This document shows, in pieces, positions 52,343 through 60,411 of a DNA stretch of 64,000 nucleotides. Numbering within the stretch: the stretch's first letter is position 1; each line of letters begins with the position of its first letter. Where the stretch lies: NCBI GenBank assembly GCA_016713825.1, contig JADJOJ010000008.1, forward strand, positions 124,001 to 188,000. The letters run 5' to 3'. A model generated the notes under the pieces. It was not told the DNA's origin and did no database searches. It was given only the letters and a program-made list of their open reading frames with translations. Source of the DNA: Candidatus Leptofilum gracile (GTDB taxonomy: Bacteria > Chloroflexota > Anaerolineae > Promineifilales > Promineifilaceae). A program made the position numbers and the translations under genes.

Positions 52343-54220
52343 ATGTATGTAATTGGCACCGCCGGGCACGTAGACCACGGCAAATCCACTCTTGTAGAAG
52401 CCCTCACCGGCATTGATCCCGACCGTTTAGCAGAAGAAAAAGCACGCGAAATGACCATCGACCTGGGCTTCGCCTGGCTCCAGCTGGGCGATGGCGAATC
52501 CCAGGCCGAAGTGGGCGTGGTAGACGTGCCGGGGCATCGTGACTTTATTGAAAATATGCTGGCCGGCGTGGGCGGCATCGACGTAGCCCTGTTTGTCGTC
52601 GCCGCCGACGAGGGGGTGATGCCGCAAACGCGGGAGCACCTGGCGATTTTGGACCTGCTGGAGGTGCGCGGCGGCGTGGTGGCCCTCACCAAAACCGACC
52701 TGGTGGCGGATGACCCCGACTGGCTGGAGCTGGTGACGCTGGACGTGGCCGAAGCGCTGCAAGGCACCGCCCTGGCCGACGCGCCGATCTTGCCCGTTTC
52801 GGCCAAAACGGGCGCGGGCATCGAGGCGTTGAAGCAAGTGCTGTGGCAAAAATTAGCCGATGCGCCACCTCGCCCCGACAACGGCCGTCCCCGACTGCCC
52901 ATCGACCGCATTTTCACCCTGTCCGGCTTTGGCACCGTGGTGACAGGGACGTTGATAGACGGCCGTTTCCACGTCGGCGACACCATCGAAATTCAACCAA
53001 CCGGGCTAAAGGGGCGCATTCGCGGCCTGCAAACCCACAAAACCAAGCTCGACGTCGCCCGCCCCGGCAGCCGCGTGGCCATCAACCTGACCGGCATCGA
53101 CAAGGATGATTTGGCGCGGGGCCACATCGTGGCTGCGCCGGGGGTGATTGGCCAGACGATTTTGCTGGACGCGGCATACCGCCATTTGCCCGACGCCACC
53201 AAGCCGCTGAAGCACAACAGCACCGTCAAGCTGTTTGTCGGCGCGGCGGAGCTGCAAGCGCGGGTGCGCGTGTTGGGCAGCGAGCGCATCGAGCCGGGGC
53301 AAACCGGCTGGCTGCAGCTGGCCACCAGCGAACCAGTGGCCGTCACGCGCGGGGATCGCTTTATTTTGCGACGGCCGTCTCCCGGCGAAACGATCGGCGG
53401 GGGGCGCGTGCTCGATCCACATCCCGGCCGCCGCCATCGCCGCTTCCGCCCGGAGACGGTGGAACGGCTCAAAACGTTGGCCCAGGGCACACCTGCCGAA
53501 CTGCTGCTGCAAACGGTGCGCCGCCTGGAACCAACGTCGGAGCAGAATTTGCTGCAAACGGTGGGGTTGGATGGGGCAACGGCCGTTTCCGCCCTCACCG
53601 AACTGGTAGACAGTGGGCAGGTGGTGCGGCTGGAGCAGCAACTCATTTCCCAGGCGGGCTGGCAAACGTTGGTGAGCCAGCTCACCCAGCTGGTAGCCGA
53701 TTTCCACAAAAATTACCCGCTGCGGCTGGGCATCTCCCGCGAGGAGCTGCGCAGCAAGCTGAAGCTGAAAGCCAACGTCTTCAATCCGCTCATGGCCCAG
53801 GCCGCCGAAGATCATTTGCTGACCGAAGCCGGGGCGTTGGTCCACGCCACCGGGCACGCGGTCCGTTTTTCGCCGCAGCAGCAGGCCAAAATTGATGCGC
53901 TGCTGCGGGAGTTCAGCCGATTGGGCATCAATTCGCCCAGCGTGAAGGAGAGTAAAACGGCCGTTGGCGAAGATGTCTACTTTGCCCTGATCGATCTCGG
54001 CCAGCTGCGCCCCATTTCGGCCGACGTGGTGTACGACCAGGCCACCTACGAGCGGCTGATTGCCCGCTTGCTGGCCGAACTGGCAGCCAAAGGCAGCCTC
54101 AACGCCGCGGGCGTGCGCGATTTGCTGGACACCAGCCGCAAATACGCCATCGGCCTGCTGGAGCACCTGGACGAGCGCCGCCTCACCCGCCGCGTCGGCG
54201 ACGACCGGGTGCCGTTTTAA
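52343..54220 (+). CDS. selB: Selenocysteine-specific elongation factor SelB
   Basis: 625 residues from ATG 52343, where the GTPase starts: G-T-A-G-H-V-D-H-G-K-S-T-L (G1), D-V-P-G-H-R-D-F (G3), T-K-T-D (G4). The C-terminal third has winged-helix domains (R-L-G-I-S-R-E-E-L-R-S-K-L, and D-L-L-D-T-S-R-K-Y-A-I-G-L-L-E-H-L-D), which bind the SECIS hairpin, so this is SelB and not EF-Tu. It delivers Sec-tRNA to in-frame UGA. selA, selD and tRNA-Sec are not in the window. No Shine-Dalgarno precedes the ATG because a repeat abuts it; a TTG at 52253 in the same frame is an alternative start. Confidence 0.93.
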   Translation: MYVIGTAGHVDHGKSTLVEALTGIDPDRLAEEKAREMTIDLGFAWLQLGDGESQAEVGVVDVPGHRDFIENMLAGVGGIDVALFVVAADEGVMPQTREHLAILDLLEVRGGVVALTKTDLVADDPDWLELVTLDVAEALQGTALADAPILPVSAKTGAGIEALKQVLWQKLADAPPRPDNGRPRLPIDRIFTLSGFGTVVTGTLIDGRFHVGDTIEIQPTGLKGRIRGLQTHKTKLDVARPGSRVAINLTGIDKDDLARGHIVAAPGVIGQTILLDAAYRHLPDATKPLKHNSTVKLFVGAAELQARVRVLGSERIEPGQTGWLQLATSEPVAVTRGDRFILRRPSPGETIGGGRVLDPHPGRRHRRFRPETVERLKTLAQGTPAELLLQTVRRLEPTSEQNLLQTVGLDGATAVSALTELVDSGQVVRLEQQLISQAGWQTLVSQLTQLVADFHKNYPLRLGISREELRSKLKLKANVFNPLMAQAAEDHLLTEAGALVHATGHAVRFSPQQQAKIDALLREFSRLGINSPSVKESKTAVGEDVYFALIDLGQLRPISADVVYDQATYERLIARLLAELAAKGSLNAAGVRDLLDTSRKYAIGLLEHLDERRLTRRVGDDRVPF

Positions 54221-54228
54221 TTTTGTTT

Positions 54229-54362
54229 TTCCCCCACCCGCCTGCGTGGGCGTGACAAGCAAGGGGAACTTCATGAGCGCAAGCTCTACACCATGAATGA
54301 AAAATCAGCAGATTTCGCAGATTTACCAGATTTTAATCCGTGCTAATCCGCGTTAATCCGCG
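54229..54362. repeat. CCCGCCTGCGTGGGCGTGACA word and AGATTTCGCAGATTT words
   Basis: After selB, CCCGCCTGCGTGGGCGTGA is similar to the inverse of the word near 853. Then GCAGATTTCGCAGATTT (family C) and tandem AATCCGCG words run to the ribosome-binding site of the aldo/keto reductase. Confidence 0.6.
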
Positions 54363-54385
54363 GCCTATTTTCAAGGGAGAAACTC

Positions 54386-55321
<936 letters not shown>

Positions 55322-55362
55322 TGAAGGAACCCATACAGTAGAAATCTAAAAAGCAAGGCGAA

Positions 55363-56118
55363 ATGGAGAAGAAACAAAACACATCATTTTTACTGAAACA
55401 ATGGATACCCGCTGTTATTGTTTTGGGTATCCTTTTGTATGCGACGGTTGCCCTCATTCAACGAGGCAACTACATCATGATTCCGGCGATGGCTATCGCC
55501 GGAATCTTTCTTTGGCGCACTTACGCAGGGACAACGGCCGAATTCAACAAATTATTAAAATCAAGCTCCCCGCAACCATTAATTGACTTCTATGACAAAA
55601 AACTTGGCCAGGCAAAAATGCCTCACAAAGACGCCCACCTAGTGTCCTCAAAGGCATTTGCCTACACCTTGTATGGTGACTTTGATTCAGCAAGGGCAGA
55701 AACAGATAAAATCGATTGGAGACAAAAGCCGCCGTTTTTCCAAGCACAACATATGTATCTTCTTGCCTTATGGGCCTACTTGGAAAATCATGAGTTTCAG
55801 CAAGGGGTCAATCTAGCGAAAGAAGCACGCCGATTAGTGAATATCTCTAAATCGTTCCCTGGCGCAAAAACTTCGCTCGATACTTATGATACCGTTATTG
55901 ATATTGGCGAGCTTCTAAGTGGAAATTCTAGCCCGGAAATTATCGCCAGATTAGAGTCAAAAATAGACAAATCTCTAGTTGTCATGAAAATTTTGGCGGC
56001 TTGGGGTTTGGAGGGTTTCTACATTCAATCAGGGCAAACTGAGAAAGCGAAGGAAATGCGCGAAATACTCACAAACTTTGCACCCTATTGCAAGGGCCTA
56101 TCAAGCATTAACAAATAA
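55363..56118 (+). CDS. Membrane-anchored TPR-like protein, unknown
   Basis: 251 residues. Two membrane segments near the start (W-I-P-A-V-I-V-L-G-I-L-L-Y-A-T-V-A-L-I and I-M-I-P-A-M-A-I-A-G-I-F-L-W), then a helical domain with TPR-like pairs (A-K-A... not canonical; K-A-F-A-Y-T-L-Y-G-D-F-D-S-A-R-A-E is clearest). Markedly AT-richer than the genes before it. No family recognised. It starts the accessory island and may be imported DNA. Confidence 0.6.
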   Translation: MEKKQNTSFLLKQWIPAVIVLGILLYATVALIQRGNYIMIPAMAIAGIFLWRTYAGTTAEFNKLLKSSSPQPLIDFYDKKLGQAKMPHKDAHLVSSKAFAYTLYGDFDSARAETDKIDWRQKPPFFQAQHMYLLALWAYLENHEFQQGVNLAKEARRLVNISKSFPGAKTSLDTYDTVIDIGELLSGNSSPEIIARLESKIDKSLVVMKILAAWGLEGFYIQSGQTEKAKEMREILTNFAPYCKGLSSINK

Positions 56119-56168
56119 CACATCAGGTGGAAAACTGCTTAAAACCGCAGTTCATGGGGAAGTTGTTT

Positions 56169-56663
56169 ATGGCAAAAAAAGCTTTTTGGCAAGGCTACAC
56201 CATTTTATTTTTGTGGATTGGACTTGGTATTTTTTTATTGGGTTTGGTTGATCCAATTGCAGAGCCAATCGTTGCTCCTCTGACTGGACTGGGCATTTGC
56301 ATTCTTACTTTGTATTTTTACAAATCTGCCCGTTCAGGTAAGCTTCAAAAAGTTAAATATCTTAGTTTTCTCTATAATGAACAGTTGGATAATCACACAA
56401 TTTATTTCGCAGCGGCCCTTGGAAGTACAATTGGCTTACTGTTTAACGCTGTTAGAATTTTTATCAATATGCTTTCCCCCCCTGCACATTCAGACAATTA
56501 TCTCCTTCAAGCGATTAGACAAGAATATCTAATAGCAAATTATATCGAGTTAATCGTTTTTTCTGGGATGGCGTTAATTATGATAGTGACAACATGGAAA
56601 TTATCCCATTTAAGAATGCCAGAAAACAACAATAGCAACCTGCATGAAGAAACGCTATCTTGA
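56169..56663 (+). CDS. Multi-pass membrane protein, unknown
   Basis: 164 residues from ATG 56169 (M-A-K-K-A-F-W-Q-G), preferred because GGGGAAG precedes it; a GTG at 56127 also opens the frame. Four hydrophobic stretches (I-L-F-L-W-I-G-L-G-I-F-L-L-G-L, L-T-G-L-G-I-C-I-L-T-L-Y, A-A-L-G-S-T-I-G-L-L-F and I-V-F-S-G-M-A-L-I-M-I-V). AT-rich like the gene before it, from which it is separated by 50 bases. Probably a functional pair; role unknown. Confidence 0.6.
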   Translation: MAKKAFWQGYTILFLWIGLGIFLLGLVDPIAEPIVAPLTGLGICILTLYFYKSARSGKLQKVKYLSFLYNEQLDNHTIYFAAALGSTIGLLFNAVRIFINMLSPPAHSDNYLLQAIRQEYLIANYIELIVFSGMALIMIVTTWKLSHLRMPENNNSNLHEETLS

Positions 56664-57439
56664 TGCGACTAATGAAAATGGTGTTTTGGCATCAACTTTT
56701 CGTTCGAGTGCAGAGCAGCGCATAACGGCCGTTTCCCCACAAAATCACCCTCCCGCAGTTTCCAGACCTGAAGGAGGGTAGTTAACAAAGCTATAGCATC
56801 GGTTTTCTCTTAAGGAGCGGCAAGGCGAACGGCCGTTTCCCACCCCACATCAAATTCACAATCCCCAGGTGAATTGCTTACTCGTCCCCAAGCAGCTCTG
56901 TTCGCGCCAAAACCAGTAGGAACGGCCGTTCCAAATCCACCGCCGCCCGCACATACAGCGTCGCAGGCGCAACCGGGGGCACAAAAACAACAAAGCGCTG
57001 CCGGTCGCTAAAATTGGCACAGGCCGGGGTTTCGGGGGTCGTGTGACCCAGGTAGAGGCATTGCAGCGCAGGCCTGGGCTGCCGCTAACCAAACTCAGGC
57101 GAGCTCTCTCATTCACCGTGCTGCCCTTTGGCCAGCCCTGCCTCACAAAGCCAAAGCGTTGGCAACCACCTTAGCGGCGCTTGCCTGAGTCACTATTCAC
57201 TTCACAGCTTGCTCAGTATGGCTGGCTTATTTCAGGTTGCCTGCGGCTCGTTTTCGCCGCACATTTCGTTGTTTTTGTGGTTGACTTGGCTTTCAATTAA
57301 CGGTTACAATCTTCCTCAACAAGCGGCTACCGGTGATTGTACCACCTTCCTTTTAGCTTAAATTCCAAATAGGTTTCGGGAGCTTAGTCCAACAGGATTG
57401 ATGGGGGGCGCGGGTTCTGAGGCGCATCACCCTTATTCG
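56664..57439. other. Gene-poor junction with scrambled fragments
   Basis: No intact gene. It contains a 24-base stretch (about 56737-56760) that also occurs near 60405, a GTTAACAAAGC word (56781) resembling a degenerate attC core, the pseudogene fragment at 56878-57075, a CTCACAAAGCC...GTTGGC pair near 57135, and the left boundary of the first cassette at 57439/57440. Confidence 0.55.
56878..57075 (-). pseudogene. C-terminal fragment homologous to the 859-residue lipoprotein
   Basis: On the minus strand this fragment reads C-L-Y-L-G-H, A-C-A-N-F-S-D-R-Q-R-F-V-V-F-V-P and V-R-A-A-V-D-L-E-R-P-F, nearly the same as residues of the 60412-62991 product, then ends in L-V-L-A-R-T-E-L-L-G-D-E and a stop. 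Nucleotide identity to 60942-61090 is obvious. There is no start or N-terminal part. A small piece of the same C-terminus recurs at 60348-60399 on the other side of the cassettes, so an older paralogue appears to have been broken up here. Confidence 0.75.
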
Positions 57440-57471
57440 TTAGGCGGCTGGAACACCTTAGGAGTAAAACG

Positions 57472-57908
57472 GTGGCAACTCTTCATCTATGGTTGGACTT
57501 CCTTGTTCAGGGAAACCTTGCACAGAAGCTTGACAGGGTCCGCATCGATTGACCCTATGGCAGGTTGCTCTTTTGGTCAAATGCGGAAGAGCCAACATGA
57601 GCCCCACAGTTACAGGCGAGCTCTGGAAGATCGCACGCCGAGCGTTGGAATTGGAAACGAATGTCATCCTCGATTTCGGCTTTTGGGCACGAGAAGAACG
57701 CGAAGATTACCGGTTGCGGGCGAAACGCCTGGGAGCCAGCAGTGAAGTCCATTTTCTTGATGTGCCCGCAGAGGAGCTACTGAGGCGGCTTGCGGTCAGG
57801 AATTCGCAACCTTCACAAAAGAGCTTCCACATTTCCGAAGAGAGTATGAAGCCTTGGATAGAGTTCTTCCAGAGACCAACACCTGAAGAACTTGAGCGTA
57901 GAGAATAA
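57472..57908 (+). pseudogene. Frameshifted AAA/zeta-like P-loop kinase in cassette 1
   Basis: GTG 57472 with AGGAG upstream opens V-A-T-L-H-L. The next segment, M-V-G-L-P-C-S-G-K (a Walker A), is in another frame from 57489, then stops. From 57549 the rest is intact: E-L-E-T-N-V-I-L-D-F-G-F-W-A-R-E-E-R, L-G-A-S-S-E-V-H-F-L-D-V and F-F-Q-R-P-T-P-E-E-L. This is the short AAA-ATPase/zeta-like kinase family often seen in cassettes. At least two frameshifts separate the P-loop from the C-terminal part, so it is probably decayed, unless sequence errors are to blame. Confidence 0.7.
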
Positions 57909-57922
57909 GCATATGTGGCAAT

Positions 57923-58054
57923 GCCGCCTAACACAGCACCCGACGGGTGGGAGTCTGCCCGTTTTCAGGAGGTTTGCGTAGCTTGAAGTGGGCTCTGTCA
58001 AAATAGCGTTCTCTCGTCCCGCCCACCCGCGCGTAACGCAAACCGTTAGCCTGC
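57923..58054 (+). other. attC-like site of cassette 1
   Basis: Begins GCCGCCTAACACAGCACCCG (inverse core) and ends GTAACGCAAACCGTTAGCC, with complementary GGGTGGGAGT and CGCCCACCCG inside. About 130 bases, similar in size to long VCR-type sites. The crossover point is after G58045. Confidence 0.8.
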
Positions 58055-58141
58055 TTCAACTCCACCTGTGCTAACCCAAAATGCACGACATATGATATAG
58101 ATGGTACTATTAAGTCAATACGTTTGGAACAAGAGTTAGTC

Positions 58142-59047
58142 ATGAACATAGCCAGTCAATCACGCTTTGCACTTGCTAAAAACCTCGCCCCTATCTACGC
58201 TTCTAACCCTCGCGTTGCTGCTGTTCTGGTTGGCGGTTCAACTGCTCGTGGACATGCGGACCGGTTTTCCGATATTGAGCTTGGTGTGTTCTGGCATCAC
58301 CCACCAACCGACGCTGACCGCGAGATAGCGGCACGCCAAATCCAGGCTGATTTCGTTCGGCTCCATCCCTACGACCCGACAGAAGAAGTATGGTGTGATA
58401 ATTACTTACTTGGTCGCCATGCTGATCAACCGAAAACCGGCCTTCTGGTGGAGGTCGTCCACTACACAACCGACTTCCTCAGTCGCACCTTCCACGATGT
58501 TCTGGAGCTACACAATCCTGACCTTGCAAAACAAAACCTGATTGCAGGTGTACTCAGTAGTATCCCACTGTACCAGATCGAGACAGTCGAGGAGTGGAAA
58601 AGTCGCGCCTCTCCATATCCTGACCCGCTCGCCGTTGCGATGATCAAACGCCATGCCCAGATTGACCATTTCTGGCGGTGGCAAATGTGGATCGAGCGAA
58701 GTAACAACCTGATGCAATTGTATCAATCGTACACTCAAGTACAGCAGCAACTCTTGCATGTGCTGCTAGGTGTCAATCGGGTCTATTACTTCGGCTTCAA
58801 GTGGCTTGATGTGGTGGTTAAGCAGTTGGAACACAGGCCAGATGATCTGTTACGACGGCTCAGGCAGGTGTATGAAGTTGCGCCCGCAGAGGGCGCACAA
58901 GAGCTATCAGCGTTAGTAGAAGAAACATATATAATCATTGCACAACAGTTCCCTCAAGTGGATGTGAAGTGGCTACGGAATGTCTTTTATCATCAACGTT
59001 CCCTATGGAATGAAGCACCAACGTGGTTTAAGGAAAGCATGTTGTGA
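58142..59047 (+). CDS. Nucleotidyltransferase-fold protein (DUF4037-like), cassette 2
   Basis: 301 residues from ATG 58142. The N-terminus has the polymerase-beta-like nucleotidyltransferase signature V-L-V-G-G-S-T-A-R-G-H-A-D-R-F-S-D-I-E-L, with the G-G-S and D-x-E metal-binding pattern. The following helical region (H-P-Y-D-P-T-E-E-V-W-C-D-N-Y, then W-R-W-Q-M-W-I-E-R) resembles DUF4037 or aminoglycoside-nucleotidyltransferase-like proteins. It may transfer a nucleotide to a small molecule or protein; antibiotic modification is possible but unproven. No ACGGCCGT, as expected for an imported cassette. Confidence 0.8.
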   Translation: MNIASQSRFALAKNLAPIYASNPRVAAVLVGGSTARGHADRFSDIELGVFWHHPPTDADREIAARQIQADFVRLHPYDPTEEVWCDNYLLGRHADQPKTGLLVEVVHYTTDFLSRTFHDVLELHNPDLAKQNLIAGVLSSIPLYQIETVEEWKSRASPYPDPLAVAMIKRHAQIDHFWRWQMWIERSNNLMQLYQSYTQVQQQLLHVLLGVNRVYYFGFKWLDVVVKQLEHRPDDLLRRLRQVYEVAPAEGAQELSALVEETYIIIAQQFPQVDVKWLRNVFYHQRSLWNEAPTWFKESML

Positions 59048-59459
59048 CAGTTCGGACCGGAAGGCGGGCTAACAAAGCCTTATACCTGTGCAAATTCTGC
59101 CCACTTTGCGCTGTGTTGTGTCTGCGCCAGTTCGCCGCACAGCGATCTGGTTTTGGCGCAGGTTTTCGCGGTTTTGGCGTGGGTTGGTGGTTGAGGCTTT
59201 TGGAAATGGCGAGTGGTTTAGGTTGGAAACGACCGTCTTGCAAAATGAAGGTGGTAGAAGGTTAACGCTGCCGGCTGGTTGAGGTTTTGGGGAATCACGA
59301 GAGGTTGGGTAAGAACGGCCGTTTGTTTTGGCAAAATACTATGGAAGGGGAACGGCCGTTTGCCAGCAAACTTTCGGGCAACGTCCACCGCCCTACCCAA
59401 CCAAGTCAAGCGGCTTCGGCGCAGGTTTTAACAAGTTTTATTCTGGCAAGAAGCGGGCG
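59048..59459 (+). other. Long, irregular attC region of cassette 2
   Basis: Starts GGGCTAACAAAGCC (59066) and ends GCGGGCG|TTAGGC (59459|59460), so the ends match attC cores, but about 400 bases is too long for a single site. Inside are CGCTGTG/CACAGCG and GGTTGGGTA/TACCCAACC pairs and two ACGGCCGT copies (about 59315 and 59351). A second, gene-less cassette or a native insertion may lie within. No gene is seen. Confidence 0.55.
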
Positions 59460-59518
59460 TTAGGCACTGTAGAGTCATTCATCGAATATTAAAGTTAAAT
59501 GAAGTCTTGGAGGTTGCA

Positions 59519-60142
59519 ATGAATAACATTGTCGTTTTTGGTGGCACGGGAGATGTAGGTCAAATCGTGGTTGAGAAGTTATTGGCGCAAGATCGAATCG
59601 TAAAAATACTAACCAGAAATGAAACTTCAAAATCAAGCCATATGAATCTTGATTTGATTAAAGGAAATGTATTAGAAGCATCGTCTGTAGAACAGTGTAT
59701 AGAATCGCAAGATATTGTGATAATTGCGCTTGGGTTTAATAATAGCAGTTTGGATACGATGTCAAGGGGTACTGCAAATATAGTCTCTGTGATGTTAGAT
59801 AAAGAATGTAACAGACTTATATGTCTTAGTGCTCAAGGTGCAGGCGAGAGTTGGGAGCATATGCCAGATTCATTTAAAACTATGGTTTTAAATGATCCGA
59901 TCTTAACTGCATCATTCAAGGATCATACACTTCAGGAGCAGGTGGTAAAAAACAGTAATTTGAATTGGACGATTGTAAGACCAACAGAAATTGTTAATGA
60001 AATTGAATCAGGTGGATACTGTGTAAATGGCTATAAAGATAATTTGACCTTTCAAATCAGTAAATATGATGTAGCGCAATTCATTGTAGATGAAATTTCT
60101 AATAGCGCGTATGTTAATAAAGTGGCGATGATAACAAATTGA
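59519..60142 (+). CDS. NAD(P)H-binding SDR-like protein, cassette 3
   Basis: 207 residues from ATG 59519 with a perfect GGAGG five bases upstream. The N-terminus is a Rossmann fold: I-V-V-F-G-G-T-G-D-V-G-Q, then D-L-I-K-G-N-V and V-I-I-A-L-G-F, ending W-T-I-V-R-P-T-E-I. This is the atypical SDR group (NAD(P)H-binding, NmrA/flavin-reductase-like). Substrate unknown. Its GC content, by eye near 36%, is far below the native genes, consistent with transfer. Confidence 0.85.
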   Translation: MNNIVVFGGTGDVGQIVVEKLLAQDRIVKILTRNETSKSSHMNLDLIKGNVLEASSVEQCIESQDIVIIALGFNNSSLDTMSRGTANIVSVMLDKECNRLICLSAQGAGESWEHMPDSFKTMVLNDPILTASFKDHTLQEQVVKNSNLNWTIVRPTEIVNEIESGGYCVNGYKDNLTFQISKYDVAQFIVDEISNSAYVNKVAMITN

Positions 60143-60172
60143 ATCGCAAATGATGTATACCGAGAACAACCT

Positions 60173-60303
60173 GCCTAATAAAGCGTGGACCTGACCTGTG
60201 GGAGTCTGCGCGATTTAAAAGCATTTTTCTGGCTTCGGGCTTTTCCTGCCCCCAAGCATTGTCTACGCCCGCCCACACGCAGGTAACGCAAACCGTTATA
60301 CGG
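60173..60303 (+). other. attC-like site of cassette 3
   Basis: Begins GCCTAATAAAGCGTGGACC and ends GCAGGTAACGCAAACCGTTA, with GTGGGAGTCTGCGCG and CGCCCGCCCACACGC inside. About 130 bases and closely related to the cassette 1 site. Crossover after G60295. Confidence 0.8.
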
Positions 60304-60347
60304 CCGTTTCCCCCATCCACCCCAAAAAGCATACGGCCGTTTCCTGC

Positions 60348-60399
60348 TTACTCGTCCCTAAGCAGCTCTGTTCGCGCCAAGACCAGTGAAAACGGCCGT
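60348..60399 (-). pseudogene. Second C-terminal scrap (E-R-P-F-S-L-V-L-A-R-T-E-L-L)
   Basis: On the minus strand E-R-P-F-S-L-V-L-A-R-T-E-L-L-R-D-E and a stop, matching the end of the fragment at 56878-57075. About 50 bases only, right after the stop of the large lipoprotein gene. Confidence 0.7.
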
Positions 60400-60411
60400 T
60401 CCCCCACAAAA

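Larger units (their letters stand above)
57440..60295 (+). mobile_element. Integron gene-cassette array (at least three cassettes, no integrase in window)
   Basis: Boundaries follow the G|TTRRRY core rule: 57439|57440 (GTTAGGCGGC), 58045|58046 (GTTAGCCTGC), 59459|59460 (GTTAGGCACT) and 60295|60296 (GTTATACGG). Each cassette has one plus-strand gene and ends in an attC-like site whose inverse core pairs with the cassette's own start (GCCGCCTAAC with GTTAGGCGGC for cassette 1, ten of ten). Sites 1 and 3 are both about 130 bp and share GTGGGAGTCTGC, CGCCCAC and GTAACGCAAACCGTTA. No tyrosine recombinase is visible, so within this window it is a cluster of attC sites lacking an integrase. Confidence 0.82.
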
